Position numbers and translations under genes: made by a program. This document shows, one piece after another, positions 55,094-64,000 of a stretch of 64,000 nt of DNA. The stretch is from assembly GCF_020509005.1 (NCBI RefSeq), contig NC_063013.1:5146001-5210000 (forward strand), given 5' to 3'. Below the pieces are notes generated by a model. It ran no database searches and was not told the origin of the DNA. It saw only the letters and a program-made list of their open reading frames with translations. Positions within the stretch are counted from its first letter, which is position 1. Each line of letters begins with the position of its first letter. The stretch comes from Fulvia fulva. Its lineage: Eukaryota; Ascomycota; Dothideomycetes; Mycosphaerellales; Mycosphaerellaceae.

Positions 55094-57895
55094 TTATTCG
55101 CCATAAAGGTCCATGTCGCCTCCGTCACCATTGAGCTCCTCGACTGCATCCTCCTCATCCCACATCTCCTCGTCATCGTCTTCGAGGTCGCTCTCGCCGT
55201 GGTTTGGAAGGACAACGATGTGGCCATCCTCAATCTCGACGCGAGCATTCTCACCATCCCTGACGGAACCTCTGAGGATGAGCACTGCCAGGCGGTTGAG
55301 AACCTCCTTCTCGATGAGTCGTTGCAATGGTCGAGCACCATATGCAGGTGAGTATCCAGCTTCGCCAAGGTAATTTTTGACCTCATTCGACAGTACAATC
55401 TTAACGTTTCTGCCATTGCCTTGTAGTCGCTTCTGGATCTCATCCAACCTGACGTCCACGATCTTCCGGATCTCCTTCTTCGTGAGTCGGTTGAAGATGA
55501 CGATGCTGGAGATGCGGTTGAGGAATTCGGGCAAAAAGTAGTTGCGCAGAGCCTGCATCACGAGCTCCTTTGTCGTAGGGTCGATCCGGCCATCTGCCGC
55601 ATTTGGCCTGGCGAGGTACTCGGCTCCCAAGTTGGAGGTCATGACGACGATGCAGTTCTTGGCGTCAATCACACGACCTTGTCCGTCAGTAATGCGACCA
55701 TCGTCCATAAGTTGCAGCAAGACGGTCAAGACTTCCTTGGCCGCTTTCTCAACTTCGTCGAACAGCAAGATACTGAAAGGCTTCCGACGAAGCGCCTCAG
55801 TCAGTTGACCACCAGCATCGTGACCGACGTATCCTGGTGGAGCACCAATCATGCGTGATAGCGAGTGTCGCTCTTGGTACTCGGACATGTCGAATCGGAT
55901 CATCGACTTGGGGTCGTCAAACAGGAACTCGGCAAGCGCCTTAGTGAGCAGCGTCTTACCAGTACCTGATGGACCGCAGAAGAGGAATGACGGAGGTTGG
56001 CCAGGGTTGGCGAGGCCAGAACGCTGTAATCTGATCGAATTGGCGACAGCTGTGACGGCCTCCTTCTGACCAACGACTTGGTGGCCAAGTACCTTCTCCA
56101 TCTGCAGCAACTTCTCTTTTTCTGTTGTCTTCAGTCTCGTGACTGGGATGCCCGTCCAGCGACCGACAATCTCGTTGATCTGATCGGGTCCAACAGCGTC
56201 TGCAACCAACGAATGCTCGCCACTAGCTGCAAGACGTGCTGCATCTTCTTTGTCCGCAACAGCCTTTGCTCTCTCGAGCTCATCGATACGATGCTCGACA
56301 TCGGGAATGGCGTAGTACTTCAGATCAGAAGCAGTCTGCAGGTCGCGTGTACGTTCAGCTTCGAGCTGTTTGTTGCGGAGCTGGTCGAGCTTGATTTTCG
56401 CTTCTTGGATTTCCTTCGACCTGGCCTTTTCACTTTCGTACTTCTCGCGCATTGGTTTGAGCTCCTCTTCGATGTTCGCCTTCTCTGCACGAGCTTCGCG
56501 GAGTCGTGCCTGTGATGCTTCGTCCTTTTCACGATCAAGGGCGTGGATCTCGATCTCGAGCTGACGAAGCTTGCGTTCCATATTGTCGAGAACCTCGGGC
56601 TGCGACTCACGTGCTACTCGGACTGCGGCAGCTGCTTCGTCGACCAAGTCAACAGCCGAGTCGGGTAGTCGTCGTTGGGTGAGGTAGCGTGCGGCAAGTG
56701 TCGCAGCTGATACGATTGCACCATCGAGAATGGTGACACCGTGGTGTACTTCGTACTTCTCCTTGAGGCCACGGAGGATGGAGATTGTCTCTGGGATCGA
56801 AGGCTCCTTGACCAAGACCTGCTGGAAACGACGCTCAAAGGCCTGGTCCTTCTCGATGTACTTCCTGTACTCGGCGAGAGTTGTGGCACCGATACAGTGA
56901 AGTTGACCACGTGCAAGCATGGGCTTCAGCAAGTTTGCTGCGTCCATTCCACCTTCGCCTGACGAACCAGCGCCCATGAGCAAGTGGATCTCGTCAACGA
57001 AGAGCACGATCATCTCCTTGCTGTCTTCAATCTCCTTGAGGACGCCCTTCATGCGCTCCTCAAACTCTCCCCGATACTTGGAGCCCGCGACCAGGGCACC
57101 AACATCGAGGGAGAGAAGCTTGCATGCTGCAAGACCCGCCGGCACATCTGCGTCGACAATCCTCCGTGCCAGACCTTCGACAACAGTCGTCTTTCCGACT
57201 CCAGGTTCACCAATCAAGACCGGGTTGTTCTTTGTCCGTCTTGAAAGAATTCTGATAACTCTCCTAATCTCTTCCTCTCGACCAATGACAGGATCAATCT
57301 TGCCTTCTCTTGCCATTGCCGTCATGTCGATGGTAAACTTCTTGAGGTTCTCGTGCTCCTCCTCGGCATCTGCAGTCTTGCTGTCCACTCGCTTGGTGCC
57401 TCGAATCGCCTGGACTGCATCTTGAATCGTCTTTGGGTTCGGTACGTTGGCTTCCGCGAGGCACTTCTTGATTGTGTCGTCCTGCACGAGTGTCTGGATA
57501 AGATGGTCGACTGCGATGTATGAGTCCTTCTGCGTCTTGGATAGCTCGTTCGCGCTACGCAGGACCTTCGAGAAGGAAGGCGAGACCGAGACGTTCTCCG
57601 GCGGAGGGTCTTGTGAGGGTGTTCGCACTAGTACTCGGTTCAATGATCGTTCCAGCAGTTGTGGGTCGCCATGTGCTCGTTCAATGACCTGCTTGAACAG
57701 TGGTGCCGAGCTCCCTGCGTGTGATGCGTGTGCTGAGTTGTTCTGTTGGTCTTTCGACGGGTCTGGTAGTGGATCGATGAGGGCCACCGCCAGATGTATG
57801 GGCAGCATTTGAGAGTGTGCATGCTGCTGTGCGATGTCTTGTGCGTCTGACAGAGCCTGCGTGGCCTTGTCCGTAAAGGACATTCCTTGCGCCAT
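55094..57895 (-). CDS. Hsp104/ClpB-family protein disaggregase (fungal Hsp98)
   Basis: 933 residues in one exon, the usual fungal Hsp104 size. I chose the Met of MAQGMSFTDKATQAL because the Clp N-domain starts there; the Met at 57997 adds 34 residues with no match. Domains: Clp_N (about 1-165), NBD1 with Walker A GEPGVGKTT (229-237), pore loop KYRGEFE (about 274-280) and Walker B VLFVDE (297-302), a coiled-coil middle domain (about 425-555), NBD2 with Walker A GPSGTGKT (641-648), GYVGHD pore loop and LLFDEV (710-715), and a small C-domain with an acidic end. It works as a cytosolic hexamer that threads aggregated proteins with Hsp70 after heat stress. All ATPase motifs are intact. Confidence 0.95.
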   Translation of the reverse strand: MAQGMSFTDKATQALSDAQDIAQQHAHSQMLPIHLAVALIDPLPDPSKDQQNNSAHASHAGSSAPLFKQVIERAHGDPQLLERSLNRVLVRTPSQDPPPENVSVSPSFSKVLRSANELSKTQKDSYIAVDHLIQTLVQDDTIKKCLAEANVPNPKTIQDAVQAIRGTKRVDSKTADAEEEHENLKKFTIDMTAMAREGKIDPVIGREEEIRRVIRILSRRTKNNPVLIGEPGVGKTTVVEGLARRIVDADVPAGLAACKLLSLDVGALVAGSKYRGEFEERMKGVLKEIEDSKEMIVLFVDEIHLLMGAGSSGEGGMDAANLLKPMLARGQLHCIGATTLAEYRKYIEKDQAFERRFQQVLVKEPSIPETISILRGLKEKYEVHHGVTILDGAIVSAATLAARYLTQRRLPDSAVDLVDEAAAAVRVARESQPEVLDNMERKLRQLEIEIHALDREKDEASQARLREARAEKANIEEELKPMREKYESEKARSKEIQEAKIKLDQLRNKQLEAERTRDLQTASDLKYYAIPDVEHRIDELERAKAVADKEDAARLAASGEHSLVADAVGPDQINEIVGRWTGIPVTRLKTTEKEKLLQMEKVLGHQVVGQKEAVTAVANSIRLQRSGLANPGQPPSFLFCGPSGTGKTLLTKALAEFLFDDPKSMIRFDMSEYQERHSLSRMIGAPPGYVGHDAGGQLTEALRRKPFSILLFDEVEKAAKEVLTVLLQLMDDGRITDGQGRVIDAKNCIVVMTSNLGAEYLARPNAADGRIDPTTKELVMQALRNYFLPEFLNRISSIVIFNRLTKKEIRKIVDVRLDEIQKRLQGNGRNVKIVLSNEVKNYLGEAGYSPAYGARPLQRLIEKEVLNRLAVLILRGSVRDGENARVEIEDGHIVVLPNHGESDLEDDDEEMWDEEDAVEELNGDGGDMDLYGE

Positions 57896-58724
57896 GCTTG
57901 CGAGATGTCCTCTTACAGTTGCGGTGGGTAGTAGTTGGTGTGGCAAGAAAGGTGGTTGAGAAGTGAAAGGTGTGTATGTTACGGCTCGCTTGAGCACTCA
58001 GAATGTGTGGTTCGCACGTTGAATATTGTGTTTGGACAGTGGAGAGGGAAGAGTTGGTAGCGGAAGTGTAGCAGGAATATGTACGTTTGAGGCCCAAGAT
58101 CTCGATTGGTCGAGTCGCTGCTGGCATGCACGAGTAGCATCGTGAAGCCCAAACCACGAACCTTCTCGTTTCTACCAGAAGGCAGGAGCGCGTCATAAGC
58201 TAGTCTACTTAGAGTATGGTTTCCGCTTCGGCTCGGGCGAAACCTGGCGGAGCGCACGTGAGCAGTGAATGTTGCAACTTGCAACAACCTGGAAGCAGTC
58301 TCTGCACCACGGCTCTTGACTCTCGACAATCGATTGCTGGACGCAGAGCTTATGAGCATCTGCGCTTCGAAGCCACCGCTGTGCACTCGCCATCACTAAA
58401 GTCGAACAGCGCCAAGAAGTGTATCACGATCTTGCACGAGACGCCAGCATCAGGCCACGACCCACACAAGGAAAGGACTGCCCTTCCGGACGCTTCGCTG
58501 GAGTCCATCATATCGGCACACGTCTCCACCGCATCTCACGATGCTGCATGCACGACTCGCTACGTGGAAGCACCGATGGCGAGACCTTCGAGGGACTGCG
58601 ATGGACTATGCGAACTTCCTCACTTGTGCGCTTGTATGTACGCATTCTTGGTATCTTGAAAACTACTCGCAAATCTGTGCTACCTATAAGCATGCTGTGC
58701 GCATTTCTGAGTGCTGTCGTTAGA
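57896..58724. promoter_or_regulatory. Disaggregase promoter region with possible heat-shock element
   Basis: The 830 bp upstream of the Hsp104-type gene also carry the 3' end of the GH43 gene. At 58158-58165 a GAAccTTC pair occurs, followed by TTC (58170-58172) and GAA (58178-58180). This GAA/TTC cluster resembles a gapped HSF site about 265 bp from the ATG. The spacing is imperfect, so the call is tentative. The remaining frames on both strands show no protein signature. Confidence 0.3.
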
Positions 58725-59818
58725 TCATACGAGCACAGGCCAGCCGCTCGAGAAGCTGAGCTTGTTCCATCCAAACTGCTTCTGATCGTTCGCATAGCCA
58801 ATGTTGGTGTTGACTAAGGGACATGGCGTTAGTTGGGTGTCTGAGACTTCTGAGCACTCTTGTGATACTGCACTCACCATAGTGATATACCATGATCCAG
58901 CCATTCTTTGGGTCGTTGTAAACGGACTGGCCTCCTCCACTATAGATGTTACCATGCGAGGCGAGAATGGTCGTTCCGCCGCCGCTTCGACACGATGCGC
59001 CGTTATTGTCGACCTGTACAGCGTCAGCAAGGCGGCAGTCACTCTCGTATGGAAAGACTTACGAATCCACTGTTCGGACTTGTAGACCGGCAGACTTTGA
59101 CATGGTACTCTGTCCCTGCCGGCGCTGGGTTCGTGTCAAACCCGCAGCACTGACCTGCCGAGAAGAACAGGTAGTAGTATTTGCCGTTCTTGATGAGCGC
59201 AGGGCCTTCCACCTTGTGATCACCAGCTGGATCGTACGCAACCTGGACCGATATACCGGAAGTTCCTCGCGGTGGATTGGCCATGGGCACTTGATATAGG
59301 TTGTTCCAGAAGGACCCGAACGTCATGCGATACACACCACCATCGTTGAACAAGTTCGCGTCGATGGCATTGTAAGCAGAGCCATCTCGAGAGGTAATGC
59401 CAACGCTTCCTACGTCGGTGAACGATCCACAGTTCATCGTTTTTGATGTGGCCAAGCCGATACCACTATTCTGTGTGCCAAAGGTACTGACACTGTAGTA
59501 GACGTAGTAGGTGTCGCCTATGAGACTGACATCGGGAGCCCACAGATCACTGCCTGGGTTGCCGTGCTTGGTCACTTTCGAGTTGGTCGACAACATCTTG
59601 CAGGCGAAGGTCCATGGTCCGGTGATATCTGGAGCGGTGTGTATCGAGATCAATCCTCCTGTCGAGAAGCGAAAGTAAGTGCCATCGCTGCTGCGTCGGA
59701 TGACTGAAGGGTCGTGTGTGTCGACGCAAACACCGGTACATGCTCCTGGCTTGGCGTACTGTGCCTGAACGTATCCAGACAGACAGCCCAGGGCCAGCAG
59801 GGCGGACTTGTATAACAT
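58725..59818 (-). CDS. Secreted GH43 endo-arabinanase (arabinan endo-1,5-alpha-L-arabinosidase)
   Basis: Three exons on the complement: 59818-59063, 59013-58878 and 58813-58725 (981 bp, 326 residues), with 49- and 64-bp introns (GTAAGT...ACAG, GTGAGT...TTAG). The start is the Met of [15 protein letters not shown], a signal peptide ending near AQ20; an upstream Met at 59836 would precede the signal with charged residues. The GH43 residues are Asp36 in DTHDPSVI (base), Asp153 in NAIDANLF (pKa modulator) and Glu204 in KVEGPAL (acid). Further family marks are [26 protein letters not shown] and the final NTNIGY...FGWNKLSF. It cuts the alpha-1,5-arabinan side chains of plant pectin outside the cell and completes a normal full-length gene. 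The final Val is followed by TGA. Confidence 0.93.
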
Positions 59819-60708
59819 CTTCCCAGATATGTACAATGGAAGGTGAAAGCAAAGCGGTGCGAAAGTATCGAGCCTCAGGACCTTCGGCCGGGGCGAGGAG
59901 GAACGTCCTTTTTCTTATACAGTGCACCCCTCAAACAAAGCCAACGCTCAGCACGAGATACGAAGACGGACACTCGATCGCGGTAGGAATAGATTAAGCA
60001 TACTTCCACCCCAATCTTGCAGAGCCCAGCAGAGTCCCGTGGGAAATAGCACATTTTGCCGCCAATAAAACTGGGTGAAGCTTGCCTGTCGCATGTACAG
60101 TAACACGACGTCCATACTTTCCGGTTGCAGCATATCCTTGCTGATCCGGCAAATCGGAAGTCGCACACCTCGTTATCAACCATCGCAATTTTCCGTAGAA
60201 GCTCGCTTGGAGGAAAGTGTGAAGGACCGAATCGACGCTGTTGGAGTGCACCAGACGATTGCCACAATGAGGCATGTCGTCGAACAGGGCGAAACGAGCG
60301 AGAGGACTACAGTCTACATGTAGGACGGGGATGCAAACAGAATGTGCAGGGAAGGAAGGTGAAAGTGAGTTTCGTTTGGATGCATGTTTGATTCGCTGCC
60401 TGAATTGTGGTGTTGTGCCTGCCGAGGTGAAGGTCAACTTCACCCGACTTCACAATTCACGTCGCCAAGCTGCGTTGTCCGTCTCTTGTCATCTCCAACA
60501 GTGTGCCAATACCTGGCCCATGAGTTGTCATGTGGCATGCTGTCGAGCTTCCGCGTGACGTGCTGTTGGTACTGTCGTTGACGTTGTTCAAGAGAGCGTG
60601 TTGAGCAAAGGCCAATGGTGTACACGCGAGCCTGTGACACGCGTTAGCAGGTGATGTCTCGCGGTTGGGCGCTGTTGAAGACTCACATGCAAGTGCCATA
60701 GTCTGCTT
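59819..60708. other. Intergenic, promoter of the arabinanase gene
   Basis: About 890 bp with overlapping short frames only, none with a recognisable domain. It contains the GH43 5' region (with TATACAGTG-type sequence around 59917) and the 3' end of the tail-anchored gene. Confidence 0.4.
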
Positions 60709-61505
60709 TCAGCAGATGCCCTTGTTGCGGCCGAAGAAGAACATGACGAGCATGCAGCAGAGGAGGACGAACTTCAGCCTGAAAAAGACGCGTCAGTCGG
60801 TGAGGATCCCCATTCCAACGCCTTCGAAGACTTACACGAGAGTGGCGTAGGCTGCGCGGCCGCCCTTGGTGTCGGCGGGTGAGTGCTGGACGCTCTGGAC
60901 ACGCGCCCAAGCGAGCTCTCGAGCAGTCTCAGCGTTGAGCTTGACCACACGAGTCATCTCGTCACGCAGAAAGGCGGCCTCAGCTCGAGAGGCGTCGCGT
61001 GCGGTGAGAGCTAGAAAGCATCAGCATTAGCCATGAACATCACTGGTGAGGACGACATACCGTCTTTGACATAGTCGCGGAGCCCCGCCGACACGTCGAG
61101 CTCTGGTGCCAAGCCGAGAACGGAGTAGTCGACGATGGTGAAAGCCTTCTCAGCCAGCTGTACTGGACCATCCACACCCTCACGACGGCGGGTAGTCTCC
61201 ACAATCTCCTCATCAATTGTATCCATCATTTGCTCTGCCTCACTGCTGCCGCCCTGAATGTCCTCCGCCAAGGTCTGGAAGACCTCACCAGCGAGGTTGA
61301 GGTAGTTGAAGGAATGACCCTCATCTTCGACTAGGGTGCCTACCATGAGGGAGTTCTTGATTTGAATGTACCTTGGGCAGAAGGCGTCATTGAGATTCTC
61401 AATGGCCTGGCGGGTGGCGGCGACGGCGTCACCGGCGCTATAGAGGGTGAGCGCCTTCTTGTAGTTGGCGGCGGCAGCGCCTGGTGGTGGGACGGTGAGA
61501 GTCAT
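60709..61505 (-). CDS. Conserved-looking tail-anchored protein of unknown function
   Basis: Three exons on the complement: 61505-61061, 61010-60836 and 60778-60709 (690 bp, 229 residues), with introns of 50 and 57 bp (GTATGT...CTAG, GTAAGT...TCAG). The start MTLTVPPPG has a good context. Residues about 10-60 form a helical, TPR-like segment (NYKKALTLYSAGDAVAATR, AIENLNDAF), followed by an acidic helical middle and a charged helix (ARDASRAEAAFLRDEMTRVVK). One hydrophobic segment LKFVLLCCMLVMFFFG ends 6 residues before the C-terminus (RNKGIC). That layout is a tail-anchored membrane protein with a cytosolic helical domain. I do not recognise the family. The correct splicing of all three exons supports a real gene. 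Confidence 0.75.
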
Positions 61506-62294
61506 CTTGCTGGTGATGGCTGTTTGCTGGTGCTGGAGAGGTAGAATGAAGGTGGGTAAAAGAGGATGTGGAGGGAAAAGAGTGGTGAGGGAAGTCGGTG
61601 GGAGGAAGAAGTTTGTGGGCGGAGGTGAAAATATATGTGTGCGTCTGGTGGCTGGCCAACGGGCGACCCCTTTCACTTTGGCTTCAGTTCCTCACCTGAA
61701 ACGCAGCTCGACGAATTGGTACGTCACGCGTTTACGCTGCAGGGAGAAGCGATGAGAATCTCGTGAGGACAGGACGACAGAAATGAACGATTCGGACCTC
61801 TCGAATGTTCATCCAGCAGCATGATCTATGGAGGATGGCTGGAGGTCTCTGCTGAGGCCGCTGCGGTCGACACCATGGTGCTTGTTGTGTCTACAGCACG
61901 TTGTTGTCCTGTAGGGCCGTTGATGCTGAGTCACCATGGCAGCCATGTGCTGCTGCAGGCCCTGGCACGAGATCTGGTTGCCCTGCATATTAGCCACTCA
62001 CAGTGCTCTATTTGCAAGCACCGACCACCGCGAGATGAAACTCGATCGTTAAGGGTCAAGAAGCCTCCGGAAGAGCGGCAGTGAAGGTGAGAATGGCCAT
62101 CTGAGGTGAAGTGAGCAGAGTATTGCCACCATCCTCGCGAACAAAGCTCACCCAGCCCAGGCTTGTTACCACTTTCACGTCTTCCCCATTCTACTGTCCT
62201 CCGAGCCGAAAAGCCCCAGCAGCCAACAGAGAGCACTTGTAAGTTCTAGCATCTCCTGCAGATGAGACACTACTGACCCACGCAGTCCGCAACC
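61506..62294. other. Divergent intergenic region
   Basis: About 790 bp between two divergently transcribed genes, so it holds both promoters. A polypyrimidine-rich stretch on the complement of 61545-61620 probably belongs to the 5' UTR of the minus-strand gene. I see no other element. Confidence 0.4.
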
Positions 62295-62858
62295 ATGACT
62301 TCCCTCCTCGATCAGGTCCAAGAGGCCGTTCCAACCATGGCCAGAATCAATCTACGCTACCTCCAAGAGCTGATCAACAAGCAACTCAAGACCATGCCCC
62401 TGACCGAGTGCCTCCTCCTCAATATTCCACGAGAGCTCCGCGACCGCATCTACCTCTTCGTCGCCATAGCCAGCATCCAGGACCCCAATAACAAAAGCGA
62501 GAAACCAGTCTCTGGCCTGTCTAGGGCTTGCAAACAGACTCGGCTCGAGTTCGACGAAATCATCTACAGCAGCAAAATCATCAAGATCGAATACTACGAT
62601 GGCGCTGCTTCCGACTGGAATCTCATCGAGGAGCCAAGAGTCCTCAGAGCACTGCTCAATGGCAAGGTTCCTTCTTTCTTCTGCCATCCCACTAGCTTCG
62701 ACACGCGGGCGGCATTGCGAGAGCAGGTAGAGGGCGACAGCAAGTGGGGACATATTGGCATTGAGGGAGTTATGGGCTTGGTGACGGCAGATGAGGGTGG
62801 TGGTTTGTACAAGTTTAGGGTGTCACGCGAGGAGCTACGGGAGGCATTAGCAGGATGA
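62295..62858 (+). CDS. Small F-box-like protein
   Basis: 187 residues, intronless, start context CAACCATGAC. Residues about 42-58 read LLNIPRELRDRIYLFVA, the LLxLPxELRxxIYxxV motif of a very large F-box-like family in Dothideomycetes. SGLSRACKQTRLEFDEIIYSS follows, matching the second helix of that family. The C-terminal half is not recognised. These proteins are assumed to be substrate adaptors for SCF ubiquitin ligases, but the family also contains many uncharacterised lineage-specific members, so the role is inferred. Confidence 0.7.
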   Translation: MTSLLDQVQEAVPTMARINLRYLQELINKQLKTMPLTECLLLNIPRELRDRIYLFVAIASIQDPNNKSEKPVSGLSRACKQTRLEFDEIIYSSKIIKIEYYDGAASDWNLIEEPRVLRALLNGKVPSFFCHPTSFDTRAALREQVEGDSKWGHIGIEGVMGLVTADEGGGLYKFRVSREELREALAG

Positions 62859-63051
62859 AGTGCGCGCTAGAAAGGGCGAAAGGGGAGATGGATGGCGTGG
62901 TCGGTGGCCGGACGGTGAGGCACATGGATAGCACGAAGCAATCTTCCACGTCAAAAAGACGACACCAATGCACCACGCGATGCGTGCCTCCGAGGGTGAG
63001 CAACTTCCAAGCCATGCTCATTGCCTTTCGACTAATATTGCTACAGCAGCG

Positions 63052-64000
63052 CTACTCGAATGGCGAGAATTTCTCCAGCCAATTCAACGCGTCAATGTGC
63101 TCCGTTTCCAAGACATTTCTATGCCTCTCACTCCTCACTCGAATCACACACTCGAGACTCTGCGGCCTCATATTGAACCCGTCCGTATACGCGAAGGTAT
63201 CATAGTGTTTGCCCTCTATCGGTAAGATATCGTACGCCCAAAACAGCTTACCGAGCGCAATGAAGAGACTGTTGACTGCCAGATCAGCGCCTGGACATAT
63301 CCGACGACCCCAACCAAACGAAGAGTGCCCTGCTTTTGAAGGGTGGGCCTTGTTCCCAAGGTATGCCGATTTCTCGATGCCGAGTTGAGCGCGCTCAGAA
63401 TCAGACAAGAACCTCACAGGGTCATAGCGGTGTGGGTCGGGATAGTACTCTTCATTGAGATTGATGGCCCAATTGTTACCCAGAATCGTGATGCCAGCAG
63501 GTCAGTGGTATCCCTGATACACATCATATTCAGTGGATGCATGCGGCGTGCCACATAGCACAGCTACGGATCGCCATCGCAAAGTCTCCCTAACCAGCGC
63601 GCGCAGGTAGGGTAGTCTTGGCTCATCCTCGGAAGTAGGACTTCTGCCCTCACCGACAACAGCGTCAAGCTCAGTCTGCGCTACCATCAGCACGTTCGGA
63701 TGTGTGACAAGTCCCAAGAACGCAGAGCAAAGCGTACTCGCGGTCGTGTCCGAGCCAGCACCGAACAGCGAAGCAGGAATGTACGAGAAGTGCTTCTCGC
63801 TCAGGGGCACTTCCTCCCTCTCCCTCAAGTCCAGCAACATCTTACACAAGCTATCCGGCACCGCTTCTGGGCATCCTTTCGCGCTTGCTTCTGCTACCTC
63901 CCTGTGGACCATTTCCAATAATGCCAGATTCGCCTCACCCTCCAGTCTCCCCATATCCTGAACTTCTCTCTTCCACCTCGCAATCCACGACGGTAACCGC
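63052..64000 (-). pseudogene. Cytochrome P450, C-terminal two thirds, one in-frame stop
   Basis: The gene continues beyond the right edge (frame open to 64000, with LPSWIARWKREVQDM). P450 landmarks in order on the complement are helix I AGSDTT (within FGAGSDTTAS), helix K ETLR, a PERF-equivalent region (YPDPHRYDPVRFL) and the heme loop FGWGRRICPG, whose Cys is the iron ligand. A TGA at 63502-63504 interrupts between YQGYH and PAGITILGNNWAI, exactly where the family has an intact beta strand. No GT...AG pair bypasses it. The upstream part (63954-63502) and downstream part (63501-63052) are in one frame. It is a pseudogene, or one base is wrong. Substrate cannot be told. Confidence 0.82.

Noticed and set aside
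56919..57425. 168-codon plus-strand frame inside the disaggregase gene
   Set aside because: Mirror frame of a strongly coding GC-rich gene; no domain.
1..64000. CRISPR arrays, rRNA or tRNA genes
   Set aside because: No regularly spaced identical repeats and no convincing tRNA cloverleaf or rRNA sequence was seen by eye. The tRNA-like match at 19435 is a primer-binding site.

Overview
The window is from a filamentous ascomycete. Short introns (about 46-65 bp) interrupt several genes, gene families are typical of Pezizomycotina, and half of the window is a transposon graveyard mutated by repeat-induced point mutation (RIP). In the RIP-hit DNA, CA and TG are nearly gone and TA (with TAG/TAA stops) is everywhere, while CG survives, so the mutation was CpA-directed. 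A Dothideomycete is plausible, but that is an inference.

Layout. 1-21757: a LINE tail, a Fot1/pogo remnant, a folded Copia LTR, then a Gypsy element (Gypsy-1, +) split by a second complete Gypsy (Gypsy-2, -, 6417-13631) and by an almost unmutated Copia element (14066-19681, -). 21758-23833: the 5' half of a hAT transposon. 23834-31783: host DNA with a degenerate ~265 bp repeat array, a glycogen-binding-domain (CBM48/AMPK1-type) gene, and decayed S10 carboxypeptidase and S53 tripeptidyl-peptidase genes. 31850-50755: a Tc1/mariner fragment, a RIP-mutated Copia copy, a third Gypsy (Gypsy-3, -) split by a full-length LINE, which is itself split by a young pol-less LTR element (38847-41213) carrying a gag and a convergent antisense ORF. 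50756-51590: the 3' half of the hAT. 51599-52520: the other part of the ~265 bp repeat array. 52778-64000: a normal gene-rich euchromatic block: NIPA-type Mg transporter, Hsp104/ClpB disaggregase, GH43 arabinanase, a tail-anchored unknown protein, an F-box-like small protein, and a cytochrome P450 broken by one stop codon.

Main discovery. The two hAT halves, 27 kb apart and head to head, are one element. They carry matching terminal inverted repeats and a perfect 8-bp target duplication (CGTCTGGC). Their reading frames join exactly through a 5-bp Gypsy target duplication (ACCGT). The interspersed ~265 bp array also resumes in phase across them. The region between (about 21.8-50.7 kb, including the S10, S53 and CBM48 loci) has therefore been inverted, most likely by recombination between inverted Gypsy copies. 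This also explains why Gypsy-1 has mismatched target duplications.

History read from the nesting: repeat array -> hAT insertion -> Gypsy insertions -> Gypsy-2, LINE and old Copia insertion with RIP -> inversion (order relative to RIP uncertain) -> young Copia and the pol-less LTR element, both essentially free of RIP and with identical LTRs.
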